Assembly (NCBI RefSeq): GCF_010499255.1
Contig: NZ_JAAGRN010000003.1
Span: 186,001-250,000 of the forward strand
Length of the DNA: 64,000 nucleotides
DNA from: Sheuella amnicola
GTDB lineage: Bacteria; Pseudomonadota; Gammaproteobacteria; Burkholderiales; Burkholderiaceae_B
Reading direction: 5' to 3'
In this document: piece after piece, positions 8,886 through 16,285 of the stretch
How the letters are laid out: every line of letters starts with the position of its first letter
Numbering within the stretch: the first letter of the stretch is position 1
Made by a program: the position numbers and the translations under genes
Notes under the pieces: generated by a model
Told to the model about the DNA's origin: nothing
Seen by the model: the letters and a program-made list of their open reading frames with translations, nothing else
The model's database searches: none

Positions 8886-9860
8886 TTACTGACTCCCTTT
8901 GATGCCTGCCTCGGTAATAATCTTGCCGAACAAGTCATAATCGACTTTGTATCGCTTTGCCATATCCTCTGATGTTCCCCCCATCACGCTATAGCCGCTA
9001 GTTTGTAATTTTTTAACAACTTCCGGATCGGACAAAGTCTTAGTCAATGCGGAGTGTAGTGTTGCAATCACGGCTGGTGACGTTTTACCGGCCGTCATCA
9101 AACCCCACCAGATCGTCTGATTGATGTCCTTGAAGCCGCTTTCGACAAACGTCGGCACATCAGGTAGCGCAGGTGAGCGTTCGCTGGCGACAACGGCCAA
9201 CGCACGCACCTTACCGGACTGGATATGAGGTAACAGGGTCGCAACCGATCCGGTATACAGATCGATACGCTGACTCACCAGATCGGTATATGCAAGTGCC
9301 CAGCCTCGATATGGAATATGCGAGAGATTCACGTTGCCAGTCTTTCGCCACAGATGTCCGATCAAATCACCCGAACCTCCAGCCCCCGGGATACCAAGCG
9401 TCAACTTTCCGGGTGCCGCCCGGGCAGCCTGTACAACGTCCTGAAGCGTCTTGAAAGGGGAATCGGGAGCGACAACAAATACGCTTGGCGAAGATGCAAC
9501 CAGTCCCACCGGTGCAAAGTCTTTAAAGGTGTCGTAAGTCAGTTTGTCATACAACCATGGGTTCAGCACGATATTGTCGGTCTGCGCCATCACAAGCGTA
9601 TAACCATCAGGCTTGGCGCGCGCAGTCGCATCAAGTGCCAGATTGCCGCCTGCCCCCGGCTTGTTTTCGACAACAATCTTCCAGCCGGTCTTATCAGCCA
9701 TGCCACCTGCAATCAGACGGGACAAGGTGTCTGTGCCGCCACCTGGAGGAAAGGGCGAAATAATCGTGATTGGTTTGGATGGAAAATCCTGTGCGCTCAC
9801 AACGCATGAACCGAGTGCCAGTAGCATCGTGAGTGCCAATCGCTTAAGCTTTAAGAACAT
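8886..9860 (-). CDS. Bug-family tripartite tricarboxylate transporter binding protein
   Basis: This periplasmic solute-binding protein of the Bug (TctC-like) family has 324 residues when started at 9860 (MFLKLKRLALTMLLALG); upstream in-frame starts at 9878 and 9956 would only lengthen the signal peptide. Cleavage is expected after VSAQ. The family's ligand-pocket motif appears as ITIISPFPPGGGTDTLSRL, followed by VVENKPGAGGN. No TctA/TctB membrane genes are nearby, the usual situation for the expanded Bug paralogues of this group. It is divergent from the M20 peptidase gene. Confidence 0.92.
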   Translation of the reverse strand: MFLKLKRLALTMLLALGSCVVSAQDFPSKPITIISPFPPGGGTDTLSRLIAGGMADKTGWKIVVENKPGAGGNLALDATARAKPDGYTLVMAQTDNIVLNPWLYDKLTYDTFKDFAPVGLVASSPSVFVVAPDSPFKTLQDVVQAARAAPGKLTLGIPGAGGSGDLIGHLWRKTGNVNLSHIPYRGWALAYTDLVSQRIDLYTGSVATLLPHIQSGKVRALAVVASERSPALPDVPTFVESGFKDINQTIWWGLMTAGKTSPAVIATLHSALTKTLSDPEVVKKLQTSGYSVMGGTSEDMAKRYKVDYDLFGKIITEAGIKGSQ

Positions 9861-9979
9861 AGTGCGCCGTCCGTGCATCGTTGTTAAATATTTAGGCGTA
9901 TTAATAACACAAATGTCCGAAATTCCCGCTGAATCGGTTATGGTGTCCGGACTCATATCAACCTATTATTCGAATCAAC

Positions 9980-11125
9980 ATGACAAATTCACTGAGTGCC
10001 ATCGCCCTTGCGCAACAACTCGCAGACGAACTCAGCGTGTGGATCCAATGCGAATCTCCTTCCAACTTCCCTGAAGGCATTCATCGCATGGCCGAGTTAG
10101 CCGCCAAACAAGCGCGCGACTCAGGACTCACCGTCAATCTCACTCGCATCGGCAAGAATAATGAATTACCGCTGCTCGTCGTCACCAACCGTGCAACAGG
10201 CGACGCCCGCCCTGGAATTCTGGTGCTAGCGCATCTGGATACGGTGCACCCCGTGGGCACACTCAAAGACAATCCATGTCGAATCGAAGATGACAAACTT
10301 TATGGCCCGGGCAGTTACGACATGAAAGGTGGGGCCATGCTCGCGCTTAAAGCCTTGGGTGAACTATCAAAACCCGGCGCGACAAAACTGCCTATCGATT
10401 TTGTCATGGTGCCTGACGAAGAAGTTGGTAGTCATGCTTCACGCCCGTATATCGAAGACTTCGCGAAACGATCTATCTACACTCTGGTCGCGGAACCTGC
10501 CCGCCCCAATGGCGGCAAGTGCGTGACTGCCCGCAAAGGCACCGGCATGGTTCATCTATGCGTCAAGGGTCGCCCATCGCATGCCGGCCTCCAACACGAA
10601 AAAGGCCGTAGCGCCATTCGCGAAATGGCGCATCAAATTCTGAAACTCGAAGCCATGACCGATTACGACAGAGGCATCACTGTAAGTGTCGGCACGATTA
10701 GTGGCGGCACTGTCACGAATACAGTCCCTGCTCATTGTGAAGTCATGGTTGACTTCCGGATCCCGGATATGCCTGCGGGAGAAGAAGTGCTGGCCCGCAT
10801 GCAGGCACTTTCACCAGTTGGGCCGGACGTATCGCTCGAAATCGATGTCGAGTTAAATCGCCCTCCTATGGTCAAAACACCCGAATCGACCAGGCTGGTC
10901 GAAAAACTCAAAGGTTGCGCATCCCAAGCTGGGTTTCAACTGGAAGATGCTCCCATGACTGGCGGTGGTTCAGATGCAAACTTCACCGCAGCGTTAGGCA
11001 TACCTTCAGTTGACGGTCTAGGGGCGGAAGGCGATGGTGCACACACCCTCAATGAATATGTATTCGTATCGGCGTTGCCTCGTCGCCTGCAATTCTGGCG
11101 CAACATTCTAGCGACGCTCGAATAA
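9980..11125 (+). CDS. M20 family metallopeptidase (glutamate carboxypeptidase-like)
   Basis: This zinc-dependent exopeptidase or amidohydrolase of the M20 family has 381 residues. Metal-site motifs are in order: LVLAHLDTVHPVGT near residue 80, GSYDMKGG near 114, VPDEEVGS near 144 for the catalytic glutamate pair, and a C-terminal GAEGDGAHTLNEY supplying the last histidine. The dimerisation domain lies between. The resemblance is to carboxypeptidase G2-type enzymes that release C-terminal glutamate, but the substrate is not proven. No signal peptide is apparent. It is transcribed away from the Bug gene, from a shared 119-base region. Confidence 0.9.
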   Translation: MTNSLSAIALAQQLADELSVWIQCESPSNFPEGIHRMAELAAKQARDSGLTVNLTRIGKNNELPLLVVTNRATGDARPGILVLAHLDTVHPVGTLKDNPCRIEDDKLYGPGSYDMKGGAMLALKALGELSKPGATKLPIDFVMVPDEEVGSHASRPYIEDFAKRSIYTLVAEPARPNGGKCVTARKGTGMVHLCVKGRPSHAGLQHEKGRSAIREMAHQILKLEAMTDYDRGITVSVGTISGGTVTNTVPAHCEVMVDFRIPDMPAGEEVLARMQALSPVGPDVSLEIDVELNRPPMVKTPESTRLVEKLKGCASQAGFQLEDAPMTGGGSDANFTAALGIPSVDGLGAEGDGAHTLNEYVFVSALPRRLQFWRNILATLE

Positions 11126-11151
11126 CGTTTATAAATTAAATAAACAATCTT

Positions 11152-11195
11152 CGGCTCCCTGCCTACGCTTGATTTTCAAATGAAGCAAGGAGCCG
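11152..11195. terminator. Probable bidirectional terminator
   Basis: CGGCTCC (11152-11158) and GGAGCCG (11189-11195) are perfect reverse complements around a 30-base loop, between two converging genes (M20 peptidase and alpha-hydroxy-acid dehydrogenase). The plus strand then reads CTTTACT, a weak T-tract. The long loop makes this moderate evidence only. Confidence 0.5.
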
Positions 11196-11207
11196 CTTTA
11201 CTAAGGC

Positions 11208-12323
11208 TTAATAAAACGCCTTGTCATCTAAGGACAAGTGCGGAAAGGCGCTTAAAACATGGCTTGGCCCTGAATACGCCTGCTCTTTCAGATAGCTGCG
11301 ATTCAATTCAGACAACTTGCAGACACCCAGAAGCCCCATGCACGATCGCATTTCGGCCTCCAACAACTCAAGCATTCTGACTACACCATCCACCCCCGCA
11401 GCCGCAAGGCCGTAACATTGCATTCGCCCTAAGCCGACCATATTCGCCCCCATGGCGATCGCCTTGACAATGTCGGAGCCGCGATTAAATCCACCATCCA
11501 CGATAATCGTAGCGCGACCTTTAACCACGTCAACAACTTCAGGCAACACTTCCATGGAACCCCGATCGTGATCAAGCTGGCGACCGCCATGATTCGATAC
11601 GTAAATCATATCCACGCCATGATCCAGCGCAATTACGGCATCCTCAGCCGTAGCGATCCCTTTGAGAATCAGGGGTACTTTTAGACGCGACTTGAGACGA
11701 TCGACATCTTTCCAAGTTAGCTTGGGCTGATTTTCACGACCCGGCACCACGCTTCTACGAATATTGCGTTGAGCGATATCACGTTCGCGACGACTGTAAT
11801 AAGCACTATCGACTGTCAGGCAAAAGGCTGCGCATCCGGCGGCAACAGTTCGGTCGGCAATATCATCGACCCATGCCGGATCACCATGAACATACAACTG
11901 GAACAGACGCAACGCATCGGGCACAGCTTGAGCGACTGCGTCGTAGCGCACCTCACAAACCGAACTCAACATGTGCGCGACGCCAAATTGGAGTGCGGCT
12001 CGAGCTGCGGCAATTGCAGAGTCAGGCGCAAAAAGCTCCAAACTCCCAACTGGTGCCAGCAATACTGGCAACCTCAATTGGCGTCCGAGAAATTCAGTAC
12101 TGATATCGATATTGCTGACATCTCGCAAAACCCTAGGCTTGAATGCCAGCGTATCGATTGAAGCACGGTTGCGCTGCACTGTCGTTTCAGTTTCGGTTCC
12201 GCCGACAATGTAGTCCCAATTGTCATGATTCAATCGCTGCCGAGCCTTTTGCACGATTTCGTGCAAAGTTAAAAAGGGTGATGTAGCTGCAGCCGGCGCG
12301 GTCGTTGTCTTGTTTTGGTTCAT
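11208..12323 (-). CDS. FMN-dependent alpha-hydroxy-acid dehydrogenase
   Basis: This flavoenzyme is of the L-lactate dehydrogenase / glycolate oxidase / mandelate dehydrogenase family; it has 371 residues. The family signature with the catalytic histidine is intact as SNHGGRQLDH, and flavin phosphate contacts are in IIVDGGFNRGSD and GANMVGLGR. The N-terminal region WDYIVGGTETETTVQRNR fits. The substrate cannot be fixed; lactate, glycolate or another 2-hydroxy acid is possible. It follows the oxaloacetate-decarboxylase-like gene by 10 bases and is probably co-transcribed with it. Confidence 0.9.
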   Translation of the reverse strand: MNQNKTTTAPAAATSPFLTLHEIVQKARQRLNHDNWDYIVGGTETETTVQRNRASIDTLAFKPRVLRDVSNIDISTEFLGRQLRLPVLLAPVGSLELFAPDSAIAAARAALQFGVAHMLSSVCEVRYDAVAQAVPDALRLFQLYVHGDPAWVDDIADRTVAAGCAAFCLTVDSAYYSRRERDIAQRNIRRSVVPGRENQPKLTWKDVDRLKSRLKVPLILKGIATAEDAVIALDHGVDMIYVSNHGGRQLDHDRGSMEVLPEVVDVVKGRATIIVDGGFNRGSDIVKAIAMGANMVGLGRMQCYGLAAAGVDGVVRMLELLEAEMRSCMGLLGVCKLSELNRSYLKEQAYSGPSHVLSAFPHLSLDDKAFY

Positions 12324-12333
12324 TATCGGTTAT

Positions 12334-13209
12334 TCACTCAAGATACTGTTTTGCCTGGGCATCATACTCTTCGTTATTCAACACCATTCTCATGGTCGCT
12401 TCAGACGCTTTGTTTTTCAACTGACTGGGCTTACCTCCAGCAACGATTGCTTGCATGGCATCATGCAGTGCCTGCACCGCGACGGCAAAAGTCTGATGCC
12501 CCCACATCCAGATTTTGACGCCCCGGCTTTCCAGATACTCCAAATCGTACAGACTCTCATCCGAGCCGGCGACTATGATGGGCAAGCTGACAACTTTAGC
12601 GATTTCGTCAAGCTCTTCCCTCTTTTTTAAATAAGGTACAAACAGCGCATCCACGCCTGTTTTTTCATATGCCTGCAAACGCTTTCCTGCATCACGCGCA
12701 TCCGTAACAGCGAATGCGTTTGTGCGCGCAAGTATCAGCATATTGCCATTGGGTCCTCTGGCCTGAACTGCTGCCTGCATTTTTTTGACGCCCTCTTCAA
12801 GAGAGACCAACGACTGCCCTCTTTGACCATAAGGGCGTGGCAGAACAGAATCTTCAATGCATGTGCCCGATACGCCCGCGGCTTGCAATTCGCTGATGGT
12901 ACGCATGACATTCATCGCATTGCCATAGCCATGATCCGCATCCACAAGCAGATTTACACAATCGGTTCTACAAATACGTCTGGCCTGTTCAACCAATTCA
13001 GTTGCCGTCAACAAAACGATATCTGGAGCGCCTAATACAGTATGGGATGCAACCGAGCCGCCCAGAACACCTACTTCGCTTCCCAGGTTTTTAGCCAACC
13101 TTGCTGAAATCGGGTCATAAACCGAACTTGCGATCAAACATCCTGGGGCAGCGAGGATCTCTCGCAAAGATCTGCGCGCGACTTGTTGGCCATTCGAACT
13201 GTTTGTCAT
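12334..13209 (-). CDS. Isocitrate lyase/PEP mutase superfamily, oxaloacetate decarboxylase-like
   Basis: This TIM-barrel enzyme has 291 residues when started at 13209 (MTNSSNGQQVARRS), with AGAGAAAAG just upstream; the open frame extends 35 codons further without support. The block LVDADHGYGNAMNVMRTISE followed by CIEDSVLPRPYG closely resembles Pseudomonas PA4872, an oxaloacetate decarboxylase. The isocitrate lyase signature KKCGH is absent. Predicted reaction: oxaloacetate to pyruvate plus CO2, acting with the adjacent hydroxy-acid dehydrogenase on small organic acids. That pathway link is inference. Confidence 0.85.
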   Translation of the reverse strand: MTNSSNGQQVARRSLREILAAPGCLIASSVYDPISARLAKNLGSEVGVLGGSVASHTVLGAPDIVLLTATELVEQARRICRTDCVNLLVDADHGYGNAMNVMRTISELQAAGVSGTCIEDSVLPRPYGQRGQSLVSLEEGVKKMQAAVQARGPNGNMLILARTNAFAVTDARDAGKRLQAYEKTGVDALFVPYLKKREELDEIAKVVSLPIIVAGSDESLYDLEYLESRGVKIWMWGHQTFAVAVQALHDAMQAIVAGGKPSQLKNKASEATMRMVLNNEEYDAQAKQYLE

Positions 13210-13360
13210 CTTTTCTCTGCCTTTTAACCTTTTAGTTGAATCATCTTGTTGCGAGAATCTTGATACATATTTACTAGCAATGCTAGGTACAGGCAAGATA
13301 TCAGTCCAAACCAACTCCCATTACAATGCTTATTGAATTATTTATCTCTCGGGACGATTC

Positions 13361-13558
13361 ATGTCTTTTCTTCGGTTTATTTCGATTCTGATTGTTACCG
13401 TTACGACAGCCGGATGCGCGTGCACAGACAAAGTGTGCATGGCGCCAGATGGTTCACCCGGATTGTGGAGCGATGTTGCAATCCTGCCGGACATGACGAA
13501 TTCGCCCGAGCTTAAGCGAACGCCAGACGGCTTCGATCCCCCGTTTAACTACTACTGA
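13361..13558 (+). CDS. Small lipoprotein with three clustered cysteines
   Basis: This 65-residue protein has a short signal sequence (MSFLRFISILIVTVT) and a lipobox-like TAGC giving lipidated Cys19. Two further cysteines follow at 21 and 26. The rest is acidic and proline-rich and ends in DPPFNYY. GGGA precedes the ATG. I do not recognise the family. It reads in the same direction as the flavin operon but is separated from it by a small hairpin and a separate promoter, so it is a neighbour rather than a proven member. It may be anchored in the outer or inner membrane. Confidence 0.65.
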   Translation: MSFLRFISILIVTVTTAGCACTDKVCMAPDGSPGLWSDVAILPDMTNSPELKRTPDGFDPPFNYY

Positions 13559-13568
13559 TACTTTGCAT

Positions 13569-13587
13569 AGCGATTGATTTAATCGCT
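13569..13587 (+). repeat. Small inverted repeat after the lipoprotein gene
   Basis: AGCGATT and AATCGCT are perfect arms around a five-base loop, 11 bases beyond the lipoprotein stop. It could be a weak terminator or part of the regulatory region of the following operon; no strong T-tract follows. Confidence 0.4.
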
Positions 13588-13590
13588 TAT

Positions 13591-13619
13591 TTGACTTATT
13601 GAATACGAATCATTATCAT
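13591..13619 (+). promoter_or_regulatory. Sigma-70 promoter overlapped by a Fur-box-like sequence
   Basis: TTGACT at 13591-13596 and TATCAT at 13614-13619 match the -35 and -10 hexamers at five of six bases each, with an ideal 17-base spacer. The 19 bases at 13599-13617 match the classical Fur consensus at 13 positions, including an unbroken run of ten (AATCATTATC). A Fur dimer bound here would cover the -10 element. It lies 34 bases upstream of the start at 13653 and has GGAAAG as a possible ribosome binding site downstream. Confidence 0.65.
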
Positions 13620-13652
13620 TTGCTTTTGCATTAAAACGGAAAGCAAACTCGT

Positions 13653-14543
13653 ATGAAACTACGCGCAAAACTTGGAGCTTTACTTTTTGGGGGGTGCCTT
13701 CCATTCTCCGCCATGTCGGGTGAAGGTGTTTTCGGATGGCTGTACACCCTTGATCTTCAGCCTAAAGGTGCCATAGAGCTCGAGCAAAAGATTGACTACA
13801 CAACTGGACACGCAACTGGTAGCTATAACTTGTGGAAAAGCAAAACCGGCATCGAGTACGGGTTAACAAACGACATCCAGGTCACAGGTTATCTGGATGC
13901 CTATTCGGTCAATGCAAAACAAAACTATCATCAGTGCGATGACATCTCCCCCTGCACTGCCGGGTTTGGCGTACCGGGCTCGGCCAATGGTTTGAATTCC
14001 TATTCCAAGACAGCGGTCAATGGCGGTTCGGCCGAAGTAATCTGGCGCATCACCAATCCAGTCACTTCTCCGGTCGGTGTTGGTCTGTATTTCGAACCAT
14101 CAATCGGCAGTCTCTCGGAGTCGTTTGAGATGAGGCTTTTGTTGCAATCCAACTTTCTTGATGATCGACTCATCCTGGCGGCAAACTTTATTGCAGAAAC
14201 TGAGAAATTCAAATTCGATCCCGCCGAGACGATTTACGAATCTTCTTTCGATATTCGTTATGGAGCATCTTACCGGTTCGCACCGAATTGGTCCGCAGGC
14301 GTAGAGGGCAGATTTCATAACGACTTTGAAGGAAGCTGGTACGGCAAACAAATCCAGCGGGCGAACTTTATCGGCCCCAACCTTCACTATGGCGGTAAAG
14401 ACTGGTGGTTTACGGCGGCATGGCTTTATCAACTTGGTGGTCAATGCTGGGCTCCCGGCGATGCCGAATGCTCAAACGGTCGCGTCTGGGACAGCCACGG
14501 CAACAATCAATTCATGTTTAAAGTAGGGATGCCGTTGCAATGA
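13653..14543 (+). CDS. Putative outer-membrane beta-barrel protein of the flavin operon
   Basis: This 296-residue protein has an N-terminal signal peptide (to about residue 22, FSAMSGEG) and then alternating hydrophobic/aromatic segments typical of outer-membrane beta-strands, for example GIEYGLTNDIQVTGYLDAY and FDIRYGASYRFAPNWSAGVE. I think it resembles the uncharacterised family labelled DUF6662, from memory. Four cysteines are present, in QCDDISPC and near the C-terminus. It overlaps the next gene by four bases (ATGA), so translation is coupled. A role as a porin-like partner of the periplasmic flavoprotein is inference. Confidence 0.7.
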   Translation: MKLRAKLGALLFGGCLPFSAMSGEGVFGWLYTLDLQPKGAIELEQKIDYTTGHATGSYNLWKSKTGIEYGLTNDIQVTGYLDAYSVNAKQNYHQCDDISPCTAGFGVPGSANGLNSYSKTAVNGGSAEVIWRITNPVTSPVGVGLYFEPSIGSLSESFEMRLLLQSNFLDDRLILAANFIAETEKFKFDPAETIYESSFDIRYGASYRFAPNWSAGVEGRFHNDFEGSWYGKQIQRANFIGPNLHYGGKDWWFTAAWLYQLGGQCWAPGDAECSNGRVWDSHGNNQFMFKVGMPLQ

Positions 14544-15100
14544 AACTCCAGTTCAAATGGATGCCATTACTCGGCACCGCCGCCTTTGCTCTGAGTCCTG
14601 CATCGGCTATCTACGCCGCACCGGCAAAAATATATGTCTCAGTGCAACAAGCTCAGCAACTCATGTACGGAACGAGCCATTTTGCCCACCACCCCATCAT
14701 CCTGACAAAGGATATGCAAAGGGAAATGCGCTCTGCTTCATCGGTGAGCCACCCTTTCGACGGATCCCGTATCTGGAAAACAGATTCCGGAAAATGGTTC
14801 GTCGTGGATGAAGTCGTCGGCAAACATGAAATGATTACTTATGCGCTTGGCCTAAGCGCCGAGGGGGTCGTAGAGCATGTCGAAATACTCGAATACAGGG
14901 AGTCATACGGTTATGAAGTTGCCCACACAGCGTGGCGCAATCAGTTCATTGGCAAAACATCCCAGTCTACGATCAAACTGAATCAGGACATCGAAAATGT
15001 ATCGGGAGCAACGCTATCAGCCAAGCACCTGACCGATGGAATCAAGCGCGTGCTTGTCATGTTCGATCTCTCACTTAAACGAGGACAACATGGATCTTGA
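14540..15100 (+). CDS. Exported FMN-binding domain protein
   Basis: This 186-residue protein has a signal peptide (cleavage near AIYA-AP, residue 26) and a C-terminal FMN-binding domain of the RnfG/NqrC/NosR type. The flavinylation motif is SGATLS at residues 155-160, where Thr158 would carry covalently bound FMN through a phosphoester. It is a single-domain periplasmic electron carrier in prediction. It overlaps the outer-membrane gene before it and the ApbE gene after it, and the adjacent ApbE is the enzyme expected to attach its cofactor. Confidence 0.85.
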   Translation: MKLQFKWMPLLGTAAFALSPASAIYAAPAKIYVSVQQAQQLMYGTSHFAHHPIILTKDMQREMRSASSVSHPFDGSRIWKTDSGKWFVVDEVVGKHEMITYALGLSAEGVVEHVEILEYRESYGYEVAHTAWRNQFIGKTSQSTIKLNQDIENVSGATLSAKHLTDGIKRVLVMFDLSLKRGQHGS

Positions 15101-15845
15101 AAGGCGTTGCCGCCCCCTATTGGGCACTTATGTCGAAATCGGCGTGGACAAGCATGTCGAAGCGATCGAATCCGCTTTCGCATCGATCGAAAAGGTGCAA
15201 AAACTGATGTCTTTTCATCAACATGACAGCGATTTAAGCCGAATCAACCAATCGAGCTCCGGACAATCTCTTCAAGTGGATCCATGGACTTGGTCCGTTT
15301 TGAAACGAGCCATCGAGATGTATCACAACACGCGGGGGGCTTTTGATTGTGCAATTCAGGGAGACTTGTCTGACATTCACCTATGCAAACACAACATCGT
15401 TCGTATAGATGACTCGGTATTGCTTGATCTTGGCGGGATTGCAAAAGGATTCGCAGTCGATCAGGCGATCGAAACATTGCAACTATCTGGTGTCGATCAA
15501 GCGATTGTGAACGCAGGGGGAGACCTACGGGTCTACGGTGACGATCCAAGACTGATTACCGTGCGAGATCCGAATCGACCATCCGGCGTGATTCCCGCCG
15601 GATATCTTACCTGCGGCTCAATCGCTACATCCGCCCCCTACTTTTCCTATCAGCAAAATGCATCAAATGAAACATGTGCACTCATGAACCCGTTTACCAG
15701 ATTGTCCATTTGCGACCTGAAAAGCTATTCCGTCATTGCGCCTAACTGCATGGATGCAGATGCACTCACTAAAGCGCTTGCTGTCCACCAAAATCCAGAT
15801 GCCGATTACTTCAAAATATACAAGGCGCACGCGTTATTGCAATGA
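15090..15845 (+). CDS. apbE: FAD:protein FMN transferase (ApbE)
   Basis: ApbE transfers FMN from FAD to a threonine in FMN-binding domains. The start at 15090 (MDLERRCRPLLGTYVEI) has GAGG upstream and gives 251 residues; an earlier in-frame ATG at 15036 adds nothing family-like. Motifs seen: DLGGIAKGFAVD, VNAGGDLRVYG, and the Mg-binding end NCMDADALTKAL. Unlike most bacterial ApbE proteins it shows no signal peptide or lipobox, which is odd because its expected target is exported. It overlaps the flavoprotein gene by 11 bases and the next gene by four. Confidence 0.88.
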   Translation: MDLERRCRPLLGTYVEIGVDKHVEAIESAFASIEKVQKLMSFHQHDSDLSRINQSSSGQSLQVDPWTWSVLKRAIEMYHNTRGAFDCAIQGDLSDIHLCKHNIVRIDDSVLLDLGGIAKGFAVDQAIETLQLSGVDQAIVNAGGDLRVYGDDPRLITVRDPNRPSGVIPAGYLTCGSIATSAPYFSYQQNASNETCALMNPFTRLSICDLKSYSVIAPNCMDADALTKALAVHQNPDADYFKIYKAHALLQ

Positions 15846-16285
15846 GTACAAAAATCCGCCCACAACCGGGTCGAATGTTGAAATGGCATCGACAAATCAG
15901 CTATTGGGTTATTGGCTTGTGTTGCTTAAGTGGTGTTGGTTGGTTTGCGCTTCAAGTGGCGACGGATCAAATGCCGGCTCAACTTAAACCCTGGTGGCTG
16001 GCACATGGCGTGACCGGTTTGACAGCCCTTGTGATCCTTGGCGCGGCCTTGCCTCAACATGTCATCGTGACTTGGCGTAACGGACGAAATCGATTCGCCG
16101 GGGCATGTTGCCTTCTTTGCTTAGCCATCCTTGCAATGACTGCGATGATGCTCTTTTATGCCCCCGAAACATTCAGATCCACGTCGTTCTGGCTGCACAG
16201 TGCTGCAGGATTATTATTGTGCCTGATGTTCCCATTACATGTAATTAAAGGGAAAATCTCTAAACAAGCAGCGCTACGGCCTTGA
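15842..16285 (+). CDS. Four-helix membrane protein with paired histidines (possible b-type cytochrome)
   Basis: This 147-residue protein has four predicted membrane helices at about 19-40, 52-76, 84-107 and 115-137. Histidines sit in pairs on helix 2 (His55, His73) and helix 4 (His119, His133), with His16 before helix 1. That arrangement is like di-haem b-type cytochromes that take electrons from quinol, but haem binding is inference. The start overlaps the apbE stop (ATGA). The end overlaps the modC gene on the opposite strand by 26 bases. I do not recognise a named family with certainty. Confidence 0.7.
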   Translation: MSTKIRPQPGRMLKWHRQISYWVIGLCCLSGVGWFALQVATDQMPAQLKPWWLAHGVTGLTALVILGAALPQHVIVTWRNGRNRFAGACCLLCLAILAMTAMMLFYAPETFRSTSFWLHSAAGLLLCLMFPLHVIKGKISKQAALRP

